Shown in pieces: positions 6,792 through 15,657 of a stretch of DNA of 38,590 bases; position 1 is the stretch's first letter; the number at the start of each line of letters is the position of its first letter. Below the pieces are notes generated by a model. It was not told the DNA's origin. It did no database searches and saw only the letters and a list, made by a program, of their open reading frames with translations. Source of the DNA: a virus; the IMG/VR virus record IMGVR_UViG_3300024262_000100, positions 1-38,590 of that record. One strand, given 5' to 3'. A program made the position numbers and the translations under genes.

Positions 6792-7634
6792 ATGAACCAA
6801 GGACAAGGATCAGACCCAAATACTCCAAACACAGCACCGACAGCACCAGAAAATGCGCCCACTAATACTGGAGATCAAGGACACTCTGAGCCAAAAACAG
6901 AAGGACACGTTCCGGAAGGTTCCCCTTCGACAGAAAATGAAAAAGGTGGAGAAGCACCTAAAGCGCAAACTGAAACACCTCAAAAGTTCTACAATGAAAA
7001 GTATGAATCCAAGGAGGCTTTCGAAATTGCGTACAAGGAAGCAGAAACAAAGCTGCATAAGCTGAGTGAGGAAAACTCAAAGTGGCAGACTACGTTCCAG
7101 ACGTTTCAACCTATAATTGAAGCGATATCCAAAAACCCTGAATGGGCTGATGCGATAGAAAAAGGGATGTTGCCTAGCGACTATGAGAACTTACCAGAGG
7201 AAGATAAAATGCAGAGAAATATCCTTGCTGCAATAGATCAAAGGTTAAAACCTGTTATGGATAAGTTGGCCCTCGTAGAGCAAACTGGCTCAAAATTCGA
7301 GGATACCCTAGAAGTCCAAAACTATAAAAAAACTCTTGATGCAGATGAAGCTACTCTTTACACAAAGTATGAAGAACAGATAAAGCAAAAGCGAGAAAAT
7401 GTTAAAGGATTAACACTTGCTGAGGCTCAAGCTCTCGTTGTCCCTCAAAGTGAGAAGGAAAAGATTCGTGCTGAAAAGGAGAAGATTGCAAAAGAAGAGG
7501 CTGAAAAAAAGAAGCGAGCTGCTTCTGTTGGTGCTACTTCCGTCAAAAGCGGGACTGGTGCTAATGTGCCAAAAAAGAAAATGTCAGTATCAGAAGCTTA
7601 CGCTTTCGCACTAGGGCAACACAAAAACCTATAA
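6792..7634 (+). CDS. Capsid assembly scaffold protein (280 aa)
   Basis: Lies between portal and major capsid, the usual place for scaffold. The first 70 residues are Pro/Thr/Glu/Asn-rich and disordered. The rest is helical and highly charged, with a long Lys/Glu coiled-coil segment at about residues 205-250 (EKEKIRAEKEKIAKEEAEKK) and a basic C-terminus (NVPKKKMSVSEAYAFALGQ), as in scaffolds that bind coat protein through a basic tail. I see no protease motif, so self-cleavage is not indicated. Confidence 0.82.
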   Translation: MNQGQGSDPNTPNTAPTAPENAPTNTGDQGHSEPKTEGHVPEGSPSTENEKGGEAPKAQTETPQKFYNEKYESKEAFEIAYKEAETKLHKLSEENSKWQTTFQTFQPIIEAISKNPEWADAIEKGMLPSDYENLPEEDKMQRNILAAIDQRLKPVMDKLALVEQTGSKFEDTLEVQNYKKTLDADEATLYTKYEEQIKQKRENVKGLTLAEAQALVVPQSEKEKIRAEKEKIAKEEAEKKKRAASVGATSVKSGTGANVPKKKMSVSEAYAFALGQHKNL

Positions 7635-7651
7635 ACTAAACTTTTAAGATA

Positions 7652-8593
7652 ATGAATTCAAACTTCAATACAGATATCTTATCTACTACTCTTGATGCTT
7701 ATACTGAAAGCACAATGAGAGATAATATCTTCGATTCCAACGCTCTTTTCTATACTTTAAAAAAGGAAGGCGCTTATGTCCCACAAAATGGTGGTAAAAG
7801 AATTCTAGAACCTATCATGTTCGAGAAAAATTCTACTGCTAAATCTTACGATGGATATGAACTTCTTGACGTTACACCTCAAAATGGTCTAACTGATGCA
7901 GAATTTGATTGGAAACAATACTCTGTACAAGTTTCTATCGATGGTAAAAGCGAAAGAATTAACAGTGGTGATAGTGCTGCTATTAATCTTTTAGATACAA
8001 AGATCAAACAAGCTGAAATGTCTATCATTGACCAACTGAACCAAGGTTTATTCGGAGATGGTACTGGAAATGGTGGAAAAGATCTTACTGGTGTTGAAAT
8101 TGCTGTAGATTCTACTGGAACTTACGGTAATATCGCTCGTGGAACTTATTCTTACTGGGCTTCTTATGAAGAAAGTACTTCTGCTGTTTTGACTGTTGCA
8201 TACGTTCGAAATCTTGTTACTGGTATCTCTTCTGGTGGTAAAGATACTCCTAGATTACATATCACGACTGATACTCTTTATAATAAATATGAAGAGCTAT
8301 TATTCGACAAACAACGTTTTGTAAATGTTATGGATGCTGAAGCTGGTTTTGATAATATCAAATACAAAGGTGGAATGATTACTTGGGATGAAGGATGTGT
8401 TTCTACTAACTGGTACGCTTTGAACACAAACTACCTAAAATTCAGATATCACCCTGATGCTGATTTCAAAAACACTCCATTTATTCAACCTGACAATCAA
8501 GATGCGATGGTATCTAAGATTCTATGGATGGGTAATTTGACTGGTTCAAATTCAAGAAGACAAGGTAAATTGACTGGTAAGACTGCTGCATAG
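7652..8593 (+). CDS. Major capsid protein (313 aa)
   Basis: Follows the scaffold by 17 bp and has the character of an HK97-fold coat protein. An N-terminal arm (TLDAYTESTMRDNIFDSNALFYTLKK) is followed by KRILEPIMFE, a helix near residues 120-150 (AINLLDTKIKQAEMSIIDQL) and the sequence GLFGDGTGNGGKDLTG common before the A domain. The C-terminal half contains a conserved-looking KYKGGMITWDEGCV segment. Length is at the short end for podovirus coats. The codon choice looks more uniform than in neighbours, as expected for a very highly expressed gene. Confidence 0.85.
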   Translation: MNSNFNTDILSTTLDAYTESTMRDNIFDSNALFYTLKKEGAYVPQNGGKRILEPIMFEKNSTAKSYDGYELLDVTPQNGLTDAEFDWKQYSVQVSIDGKSERINSGDSAAINLLDTKIKQAEMSIIDQLNQGLFGDGTGNGGKDLTGVEIAVDSTGTYGNIARGTYSYWASYEESTSAVLTVAYVRNLVTGISSGGKDTPRLHITTDTLYNKYEELLFDKQRFVNVMDAEAGFDNIKYKGGMITWDEGCVSTNWYALNTNYLKFRYHPDADFKNTPFIQPDNQDAMVSKILWMGNLTGSNSRRQGKLTGKTAA

Positions 8594-8638
8594 GTAGTTT
8601 TTGGCTGGATTTTTATATTTTATTAAATTAAAACCACT

Positions 8639-9343
8639 ATGGGATTATTTTTAAGCGGTTTACAAAAAAGAATTTCTAAAGCAGAACTCTTTAAAGAATC
8701 TGCAAGTAAACAAGAAGATTTAGGACAGATTGCATTAGATCAATATGGTAATACATATAGATATGTGCAACTAAAAAACGCGATTGGAGCTAGGGGTAAA
8801 TTAGTAATTACTACTAAGACTGCTGAAGCTACGCTAGCTTCTAGTACTGATCTACTTGAGGTTACTCAAGCTGCTGCTGGTTGGACTGCCAATCAATATG
8901 CAGGACATAGCCTTTTCATCGATGATGGAACAGGAGAAGGGCAAGTACGAAGAATTAAGAGTAATACTGAAACAGTTTTAACTCTTGAACAAGCTTTAAC
9001 TACTGCTCTTTCTGTAGCTGATTCTGATGGAACAGTTTTCTCAGAAAATCATGTAAATATTTCTGCGATCACTGCTACGATCCAAGCTGTTCAAGGTGTT
9101 TCTGTAATGGCTCATACTGATGAGTATTATGGATGGATTCAAATCGGAGGTGTTGCTGAAGTACTTGTAGGTGCTGCTGTAGCTACTGATACTTATATCA
9201 CTCCGGGAGATGATACTACTGGACAAGGTAAGGTAGTAGGTGGAGGTGCAACTATTGATACTGTTACCCTTGTTGGGCGAACAGAGGTTGCAAATTCAAA
9301 TGCTGATACTGGAATTCCGACAAAACTTCTTTTAGGTTACTAG
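8639..9343 (+). CDS. Putative capsid decoration or head-fibre protein (234 aa)
   Basis: Comes directly after the major capsid gene. It is rich in Ala, Thr, Val and Gly, with beta-strand periodicity and no membrane segment. The C-terminal end TVLVGRTEVAN-like followed by IPTKLLLGY resembles the end of many capsid-surface proteins. By position and composition it should coat or stabilise the capsid. No catalytic motif is visible. It could instead be a head-completion component. Confidence 0.6.
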   Translation: MGLFLSGLQKRISKAELFKESASKQEDLGQIALDQYGNTYRYVQLKNAIGARGKLVITTKTAEATLASSTDLLEVTQAAAGWTANQYAGHSLFIDDGTGEGQVRRIKSNTETVLTLEQALTTALSVADSDGTVFSENHVNISAITATIQAVQGVSVMAHTDEYYGWIQIGGVAEVLVGAAVATDTYITPGDDTTGQGKVVGGGATIDTVTLVGRTEVANSNADTGIPTKLLLGY

Positions 9344-9355
9344 GTATTTTCCATG

Positions 9356-9378
9356 CTGGTCATCACTACGGTGGCCAG
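9356..9378 (+). other. Intergenic hairpin after the decoration gene
   Basis: CTGGTCA (9356-9362) pairs with TGGCCAG (9372-9378), 7 bp with one G-U, around a 9-nt loop. No U-tract follows, so it is not a classic terminator. It may be an mRNA processing or stability element separating the abundant capsid messages from the minor virion genes downstream. Confidence 0.35.
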
Positions 9379-9398
9379 TTGGAAGCTAACTAAAAAAT

Positions 9399-9674
9399 AT
9401 GAGTACAAATCACGCAGAAAAAGAGGCATTAAGAGAGATCTTTGGAGATGACTGGAAAAAAGGCATGAAAGAAAAGCCTGAAATCGATTCTAGGAGAAAT
9501 TGCCCGGCTAGTGTAGCTACAAGTGCAAAAAACAGAATTAGAGAGAATCGAGAGCATGAGCGTAGAAAGATGATGGCTAATGCTGTAGATAAGGTTAAGG
9601 CGAAACATTCGAACATTTCTGCAAAAGAGGCTAATATATATGCAAATACTATTTTAGATTTAAATAATAAATAA
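9399..9674 (+). CDS. Hypothetical virion-region protein (91 aa)
   Basis: Small, strongly charged helical protein (EREHERRKMMANAVDKVKAKH-like centre) with an early EALREIFGDDW segment. Unrecognised. Located between capsid and head-tail joining genes, so a minor head protein or assembly factor is likely from context. It starts 55 bp after the decoration gene, downstream of the hairpin. Confidence 0.65.
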   Translation: MSTNHAEKEALREIFGDDWKKGMKEKPEIDSRRNCPASVATSAKNRIRENREHERRKMMANAVDKVKAKHSNISAKEANIYANTILDLNNK

Positions 9675-9686
9675 CTATTTTTCTTT

Positions 9687-10130
9687 ATGAACAATGATGT
9701 AAAAGCATTCCAAGGAGCAAATTTACACTCACTAAAAGCTGAGTTTAATGCTGGAAGAAAGGCTTGGATGACAAAAAACATGGAAAATGAAGGTCTAACT
9801 TTCGAAGAGGTTAAAGATATTTTCCCAGAGGAGTTTAAATCTTTTGATCATTATAGAGTCGCTAATGAAACAAAATTACTAGAAAAGACACTAGATATTG
9901 CCAAAAAAGCAGTAGCAGAACATGAAAAAGCTTTAAAAAGAAAAAAGAAAGCAGTAAAAAGGGAAGATATTGAAATTGACCCAGAGGCAGTAATGAAGCA
10001 AAATGAAAAAGAAGAAGGTAAAAAAAAGGAGATAGATAGTCTAGCAACTGAAGTGGATCCCGATGACTTTCCTGTTTTAGAAGATTCAGCAAAACCAATG
10101 GCAGATAAAAAAGGAGGATCTAAAAAATAA
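9687..10130 (+). CDS. Hypothetical helical head-region protein (147 aa)
   Basis: Long helical protein with a Lys-rich centre (KALKRKKKAVKRED, about residues 82-95), an acidic segment near DPDDFPVLED and a basic tail ending GGSKK. The alternation of basic and acidic blocks suggests a nucleic-acid-binding or scaffold-like role, but no family is recognised. It sits 12 bp after the preceding gene and before the head-tail adaptor. Confidence 0.65.
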   Translation: MNNDVKAFQGANLHSLKAEFNAGRKAWMTKNMENEGLTFEEVKDIFPEEFKSFDHYRVANETKLLEKTLDIAKKAVAEHEKALKRKKKAVKREDIEIDPEAVMKQNEKEEGKKKEIDSLATEVDPDDFPVLEDSAKPMADKKGGSKK

Positions 10131-10169
10131 ATAGGAGAAAAAAGCCATATCATCTCATAACTAAGTGAT

Positions 10170-10898
10170 ATGCAATTCGTAGATATAAAGACGGCCTTCA
10201 CCTCGTTTCGTGGTGATCCTAGTAATGCTTTTCATAGTGATGTCTCTTCTTCTGGGGTTCCTTCTGATGATGAGATCTATATTAATTCTGCATATCAATA
10301 TATTGCAAATTACACTACTGACTGGCCTTGGCTTGAAGATACAGATGAAACTTTAGATTCTGTTGCTGGACAGCAAGAATACACAATGCCCTCAACTATT
10401 GGATCGGCTAGAGTCGTTTCTGTTGATGGTATAATTTGTGATCCTTCGCAGAAAAGTGATGTTTTAGTGGCGAATAATTACAATACTACTCCGATGGCTG
10501 GACAGCCACGTTATTTTTATATTACTGGAGATGGTAGTGAGAAGAAAATAGGATTCCATCCTGTAAAAAGTGATAATGGGGTTAATGATATTTATATATA
10601 TGGTTCAAGAATTATTGCGCCTTTGGTTGACGATTCTGATGAGCCTCTATTTATGACAACTGGAGGGCAGGAATATTTAATGACAATTCTAACTGGAGCC
10701 TATTATTACTATCTTTTAAAAGAAACGACCGATAGAGATCGGCAAAGACAAAGTAGAGCTATTTTTATAGAAGAATTAAGAAGCATGAAAAAGAATTCAG
10801 TAAGAAAAATTGATAGACCTTATGCTATTACAATGCGCCCGAAAAGAAGAGGGACTTACCCTCCAGAAGGGCATATTGCTAGGACTCCTTTTCCATAA
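10170..10898 (+). CDS. Head-to-tail adaptor, P22 gp4-like (242 aa)
   Basis: The N-terminal part shows the pattern of gp4-type adaptors: a helix-rich start with DEIYINSAYQYIANYTTDWPW (about residues 34-54, split here by neighbouring turns), then GQQEYTMPSTIG and AGQPRYFYITGDG strands (about 68-117), then KIGFHPVK and a helical C-terminus (ILTGAYYYYLLKET). Such proteins form a ring below the portal. The order portal, scaffold, coat, small proteins, adaptor is consistent. The acidic SDVSSSGVPSDD loop is unusual but not diagnostic. Confidence 0.6.
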   Translation: MQFVDIKTAFTSFRGDPSNAFHSDVSSSGVPSDDEIYINSAYQYIANYTTDWPWLEDTDETLDSVAGQQEYTMPSTIGSARVVSVDGIICDPSQKSDVLVANNYNTTPMAGQPRYFYITGDGSEKKIGFHPVKSDNGVNDIYIYGSRIIAPLVDDSDEPLFMTTGGQEYLMTILTGAYYYYLLKETTDRDRQRQSRAIFIEELRSMKKNSVRKIDRPYAITMRPKRRGTYPPEGHIARTPFP

Positions 10899-10917
10899 AC
10901 TTTAACCAAAATTTTAT

Positions 10918-11754
10918 ATGGCCAATGAAGACGCAAAACAAGATAATAATTCGGTACATTCCTTACTGGTTGTCGATTCGATAACAGGTGAAACTATTAG
11001 ACTGAAGGCTAATGCCTCTGGTGAACTAATGGTAGTTTCTAGTGGCGGTTCTTCCGGTGGCGGTTCTGCTTCTGGGGGTGGATTAAATACTTACTATGCA
11101 AAACCAAGCGGAGTAAATGCAGATGCCACAAGTGCATACTCGGCAGGAACAGTTATTGCCGTAACTGGCTTGGCTTATCTATTCGCTCTTTTAGATATTG
11201 AATCTATTGACCGTTATAATTCAAGTGGTGTTTATCAAGATACAATCACACCAAAAACTGAAGATATTACGGTTGCAGGTACCCAAGGGAATCAAACAAT
11301 CACAGTTACTGGGGCTACATTTACGGCTGGTGATCAGTTCAAGGTCACTTTCTCTTTAGATCCAAAAACCATAAATGAATCAAACGATACGCAAAAAAAT
11401 GAGGTAGTTAGTCAATCAAACAAGCCATATGATGAGAATCCTTTGTGGATAGATGAAACTAATGTTGCTGCTTCTACTTATAGATCAAGGCTCAAAACTG
11501 CTGACCACTCGGCTCAGACTATCCATGTGGATTGTGCCGGTGGTGTTACTGTTACTTTGTGGAAGTCTAATCTTACAGATCCTAGCACATCAGCCGATAC
11601 TGATTGGGTTCAAGACACATCATTCCCTGCAACGGTAGACACAAAAACAGCATATGCAATTAATAATGAAAGGTGGACTTGGCTAATGATTAAGTATGTT
11701 ACATCAGATACTTCAAACACAATGCAAGCTTCTATCAATAGGGCTAATAACTAA
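10918..11754 (+). CDS. Virion appendage protein with Gly/Ser linker (278 aa)
   Basis: Starts with a short N-terminal domain (about 38 residues, ITGETIRLKANASGELMVVS) then a flexible linker of Ser and Gly (residues 41-56), then a beta-rich region with Thr repeats (TVAGTQGNQTITVTGATFTAG) and a C-terminal beta domain (HVDCAGGVTVTLWKSN). The build resembles head or tail fibres whose N-terminus docks on the virion. No receptor-binding family is recognised. Confidence 0.55.
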   Translation: MANEDAKQDNNSVHSLLVVDSITGETIRLKANASGELMVVSSGGSSGGGSASGGGLNTYYAKPSGVNADATSAYSAGTVIAVTGLAYLFALLDIESIDRYNSSGVYQDTITPKTEDITVAGTQGNQTITVTGATFTAGDQFKVTFSLDPKTINESNDTQKNEVVSQSNKPYDENPLWIDETNVAASTYRSRLKTADHSAQTIHVDCAGGVTVTLWKSNLTDPSTSADTDWVQDTSFPATVDTKTAYAINNERWTWLMIKYVTSDTSNTMQASINRANN

Positions 11755-11776
11755 ATATCTATAACCAAAATTTAAA

Positions 11777-12163
11777 ATGTTTACATCAAGAAATCCTTAT
11801 AGGCAAGAGCGTGTCGAGGTGCTTACAACAGAGCAAAAAGATAAAATAACAGAATTATATTCTGCTGGTCTTTTAGAAAACAGTATGCGCCATTATTTCG
11901 TAACAGAGGCTCCTGCCGAGCTGAAATTTGAGGGCGGTAAAAAATTCGACCATCTTATAAAAAAGTCCATAAACAAGCTCAAGGCTGTTGGGAATGATAC
12001 TCTTCTTGTAATGATGAAGGAAAAGCCGGGAACTCTTTCTGGACTAAAGAAAATTATTTATGAAAAGCACTCTGACTGCACAAAAGAATGCCTTGAAAAA
12101 GTTGTAGATGCAATCGTAGCAACCACTGGAACATGGACAGAATACAAAGCAACCTTTAACTAA
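11777..12163 (+). CDS. Hypothetical virion-region protein (128 aa)
   Basis: Mostly helical, with a KKFDHLIKKSINKLKAVG segment in the middle and a Cys pair (DCTKEC) near residue 105. Unrecognised. It ends 5 bp before the LamG-domain protein, so translation is probably coupled. A tail-assembly or chaperone role for the adjacent appendages is possible, by position only. Confidence 0.6.
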   Translation: MFTSRNPYRQERVEVLTTEQKDKITELYSAGLLENSMRHYFVTEAPAELKFEGGKKFDHLIKKSINKLKAVGNDTLLVMMKEKPGTLSGLKKIIYEKHSDCTKECLEKVVDAIVATTGTWTEYKATFN

Positions 12164-12168
12164 AAGAA

Positions 12169-13452
12169 ATGCCACAATCTATTTTTTCTGCAAAATCAAA
12201 AAAGTGTATTTTCTTGGAAAAATTTCAAGATAGATATTCAGTCTTTAAAAATGGAGGATTTGTTGATAACTCTTTACTTATTAATGGAAGTGTTGATATT
12301 GATAGTGCTTCTAAGCTGATGAGCTATTCAAATTCCTACAAGCTTAGTAATTCAATAAGAATTAGTGCCGATGTAAATTTTAAGAATGTTTTGTCTGATA
12401 TTCAGCCAATAGTTTCATTCGGTGATTTTATGACAACTTCTTTTGAAATTGGGTTAGAGGCTACCCCGACAGGATCAACTAAGAGAATCTATTTTAAAGA
12501 CCCATCTGCAACCATATATTCAACAGAATATCTACCTACTGGAAGAAATAAGATTGATGTGGTCGTAAGTGGAACAAAGGTTTATTTTTATGTTAATGAT
12601 GAGCTGTTTGGGACTTCTGTAACTCACACCTTCACTTTCGTAAGTGTTGACTGGCAAACTCTATTGGTAGGAGGAGATCAAAGCTATATGTATTATTTTG
12701 ATGGGGATATTTATTCCGTAGGGCTATATGATAAATATTTTACTGAGCAGGAACTTAGCGATGCACCATTGACATACCTAAAAAACTCAACTGTAATACT
12801 AGCAACAAATTCTGTTATAGGTAATAGTGATCCATTCGTTACACCGGATAGTGCTAATTATGAATATGATGCAATCCTCGGAGATGGATTAGGAAATAAC
12901 AAGCCGACTAAAATAGTGAATGATCTTGGTTTTGATTATAGCGTAGGAACAACACCATACTTAGCTATATATGACATTGACGATCAAGAACTATCAACTA
13001 ATTTTACAGTAGGTCTTTGGGTGAACTGGAACAGCTCTGTAAATGCTCATTTTATGGGAACTTCCAGCCTAAGTTCTCCTTGGAATGGTTTTTGTTTGCG
13101 ATTCCAAAATGTTTACTTGGAAATGGAAATCGGAGGTGGTGGAACATGGAGATCGGCAAATGATGTAGTTTCAAAAAACAATAATGCTTATGAGCTGATT
13201 ATCGCAACTATGACGCCTACAGCACTCAGAATATACAGAGATGGTGATCAAATTGGAGCTAATGGATCTTCAATGCCAAACATATCAAATGACCAACCAT
13301 TATATATTGGCAAGCTCATAACCGCTAGGTCTGGGGCTAATTTTGCTGGACAACATGGCCCTGTTTTTGTAGATAGCAAAAGGGCTTGGACTCCAACAGA
13401 AATAAAAGATCTCTATTTAAAAGGAATGAATTACTTTAAAACTTATGCTTAA
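12169..13452 (+). CDS. Appendage with two LamG/ConA-like domains (427 aa)
   Basis: Two jelly-roll lectin-like domains can be seen by their strand pattern. Domain 1 spans about residues 25-195, with KIDVVVSGTKVYFYVNDELFG and LLVGGDQ before a YFDGDIYSVGLYDKYFTEQEL closing segment. Domain 2 spans about residues 280-420, with FTVGLWVNWN, LIIATMTPTALRIYRDG, LYIGKL and a final AWTPTEIKDLY. LamG folds in phage tails usually bind carbohydrate. The last 8 bp overlap the next gene, which carries more of the same domains, so the two probably form one appendage. Confidence 0.75.
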   Translation: MPQSIFSAKSKKCIFLEKFQDRYSVFKNGGFVDNSLLINGSVDIDSASKLMSYSNSYKLSNSIRISADVNFKNVLSDIQPIVSFGDFMTTSFEIGLEATPTGSTKRIYFKDPSATIYSTEYLPTGRNKIDVVVSGTKVYFYVNDELFGTSVTHTFTFVSVDWQTLLVGGDQSYMYYFDGDIYSVGLYDKYFTEQELSDAPLTYLKNSTVILATNSVIGNSDPFVTPDSANYEYDAILGDGLGNNKPTKIVNDLGFDYSVGTTPYLAIYDIDDQELSTNFTVGLWVNWNSSVNAHFMGTSSLSSPWNGFCLRFQNVYLEMEIGGGGTWRSANDVVSKNNNAYELIIATMTPTALRIYRDGDQIGANGSSMPNISNDQPLYIGKLITARSGANFAGQHGPVFVDSKRAWTPTEIKDLYLKGMNYFKTYA

Positions 13453-15328
13453 AAAAAACTTAGCGCTTGCAATGGATTTTACAAAAGGTGCTTTACTGGA
13501 TCTTTCTGGAAACGAAAATGATGGAGCAATGACTTTTGGTGAGGTTTTTACCTCTCTCAATGGTAGTTTGGCTATTAATGGACAAAATGGACTAATAAAT
13601 ATTCCTAATGATTCTACTTTAGACACAAATGCTATAACTCTTTGTTTTGGTGGTGATCTTACAGACGGACTAAAAAAAGAGCAGTGTTTTATTGATAAAA
13701 GGTCTGCTGGTAGTGCTGATTTTGTAGTCTACACTCCATCAGATAATAATCTGACATTCTTAGGCACTGTAGCTTCTAATATAAATATCCCTGATTCTGA
13801 TCTAAAGGGTGCAACCTCTCTTATCATTACAAAGGCTAATGGGTCTTCCATCCCAAAAGTTTATCTTAATGGTATTTTTTATGGAAATATGTCTGCTGCA
13901 ACTGAAATTGGCAATAATGGAAATAATATATATATAGGTAGAATTTATTTCAATGTTTATCCTTTGAAAACAAAACTAACATCAATAGCGATTTATAATG
14001 ATGAAAAAGGTGTTTATGACTTAGGTATTATTAAGAAGTGGCAAAACTCAGTAAAAACACCATACTCTTCGGTTAGAAATAATCTTTATCCAATTAATGT
14101 TCAGAAAGACAATGATCCAGATTTAGTTTCTGCTTGGACTATGGAGATCATAAACTCTAATATTGTAGACAATATTAGTGGTGGTTTGGACTTAATGAAG
14201 GCTGGGATTGTTGAAAATAGGATTGGTATCTCAAGAAATAAATTATTATATTTTGGAGGTGGGTATGCTACTGGAATGATGTATGCGAGCGAAGACTGGT
14301 CAAGTGGTTTCTCTTTTGGTGCTTATGTTTGTCCAGATTCCGTTGTGGGAATTCAATACTTAATAGATCATAGGGATTCTTTTGCATCAGATCAGGGCTT
14401 TGCCGTTAGGCTAAACTCTGGTGTTTTGGAGTTTTGGGGGATGGATGCCGGTGTTGGTGCGTGGAAATCATGTTCAAATACTATCGCAGCCGGTCAAGAA
14501 ATACATGTAGGGGTTGAATATGATAATGTTAATGTTGGTTTTTATTTAAACGGAACTTTAATAAATCAAGAGGCTTATACTGAGCCTGTTGGTGTTTCTA
14601 GTGCTTTTGTTTATTTGTCTGCTGATACTTCCGGTGCGAACACTTATTTGGGAACTATGGATGAGCCAAAGATAATGAAAAGAGCGATCGGTGCTTCTAA
14701 AATGATGGAGTGGGCGAGTACAAAAAAAGGGCGTGTTTTATATAATCAAGATTTTTCTGATTCATATGTTCAGCTTAATAATACTAATGCCATAGGATCT
14801 CCTATACCATCTACAGATCTAAACATTATTGCTGCTGGTTTTAAAGTAGTGAATTCTAGCGAGAGAGGCAGAAAGGCTATAATTGGGTCAACCTTTGGAT
14901 CAAGGGTATCTACTGTTCATGATGGAAGGCCTTACGGAACTTATGAGTGGGATGTTGAAAGGGCATCTGGTCAAAGATTATATTTTAGTGCCATGAATAA
15001 TGATGATTCCTTATTAACTGGACAATTTATGTCTGTTGATTGTGGTGGGGGTGGAAATGATTATGTACAGGTAAACACTGAAACTGGTGTAAAACTGACT
15101 ACCTCTGTTGGCTCCCTTCCAGTTGGTAATTATAAGCTTAGGCTTGTTATTGAGGATCCGGCAGTTAAGCCTACTAATAACTGTAGCTTATTTGTCGATG
15201 GTTCTTTGATAGCAGCAGATACAGGTTCAAACCCTTGGACCTATGCACCGTCATTAGGTTCAATTAATTACATGCTCGCTGCTCCTTATTCTGGCGGAAA
15301 AATATTGAAGATAACAAAAAAATATTAA
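13445..15328 (+). CDS. Appendage with three LamG/ConA-like domains (627 aa)
   Basis: Starts with LamG-like signature LALAMDFTKGALLDLSGNEND and continues through three beta-sandwich units: about 1-200 (LIITKANGSSIPKVYLNG, IYIGRIY), about 225-420 (FSFGAYVCPDSVVG, HVGVEYDNVNVGFYLNG, AFVYLSAD) and about 435-627 (YEWDVERASGQRLYFSAM, YKLRLVIED, CSLFVDGSLI). It overlaps the 427-aa gene by 8 bp and shares its architecture, so the pair likely arose by duplication. Probable glycan-binding host-recognition part of the tail. Confidence 0.75.
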   Translation: MLKKNLALAMDFTKGALLDLSGNENDGAMTFGEVFTSLNGSLAINGQNGLINIPNDSTLDTNAITLCFGGDLTDGLKKEQCFIDKRSAGSADFVVYTPSDNNLTFLGTVASNINIPDSDLKGATSLIITKANGSSIPKVYLNGIFYGNMSAATEIGNNGNNIYIGRIYFNVYPLKTKLTSIAIYNDEKGVYDLGIIKKWQNSVKTPYSSVRNNLYPINVQKDNDPDLVSAWTMEIINSNIVDNISGGLDLMKAGIVENRIGISRNKLLYFGGGYATGMMYASEDWSSGFSFGAYVCPDSVVGIQYLIDHRDSFASDQGFAVRLNSGVLEFWGMDAGVGAWKSCSNTIAAGQEIHVGVEYDNVNVGFYLNGTLINQEAYTEPVGVSSAFVYLSADTSGANTYLGTMDEPKIMKRAIGASKMMEWASTKKGRVLYNQDFSDSYVQLNNTNAIGSPIPSTDLNIIAAGFKVVNSSERGRKAIIGSTFGSRVSTVHDGRPYGTYEWDVERASGQRLYFSAMNNDDSLLTGQFMSVDCGGGGNDYVQVNTETGVKLTTSVGSLPVGNYKLRLVIEDPAVKPTNNCSLFVDGSLIAADTGSNPWTYAPSLGSINYMLAAPYSGGKILKITKKY

Positions 15329-15657
15329 TGAACAAACCTGAAAATGAAAGATTGGCAGTTGTAGAAACAAGAGTTGATGCATTCGAAAAAGCAGTAGAAA
15401 GGCTTTCAAATAGATTAAATAGCCTTTTAGATAAATTAGATACAATTCTTACTAGGCACGAACAGCAAATAAAAGCATCGGTAGCACAAGAAATGTCTAT
15501 ATATAAAAAAGAATTTAATATAATGAAAATGAAGTTAAAACAATTAGAAGTTCTATTATTCTTCTCAAAATATCCAAAACTAGCTATTTTTATAGCTATG
15601 ATCCTGTACCTTTTCGCAATATCAGACGTAAGAGATTATATTTTTAAAATACTCTAA
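15328..15657 (+). CDS. Coiled-coil protein with C-terminal TM segment, XhlA-like (109 aa)
   Basis: An N-terminal heptad region (about residues 5-75, RLAVVETRVDAFEKAVERL then LLDKLDTIL) is followed by one hydrophobic segment (about 83-100, LAIFIAMILYLFAI) and a short tail. This is the layout of the XhlA/haemolysin-associated family found in lysis cassettes. Its start overlaps the previous stop by 1 nt (TAATG), and the next gene begins directly at its stop, so it is tightly coupled to the tail genes. A virion or membrane-tethering role is equally possible. Confidence 0.6.
   Translation: MNKPENERLAVVETRVDAFEKAVERLSNRLNSLLDKLDTILTRHEQQIKASVAQEMSIYKKEFNIMKMKLKQLEVLLFFSKYPKLAIFIAMILYLFAISDVRDYIFKIL

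Noticed and set aside
6853-7065. Lys-rich frame inside the scaffold gene
   Set aside because: An out-of-frame product of the scaffold's Lys/Glu/Pro codons with no start context of its own.
9410-10201. Leftward open frames opposite 9399-10130
   Set aside because: Hydrophobic, Ser/Phe/Leu-rich antisense shadows of Lys/Glu-rich genes; they would sit inside the late operon.
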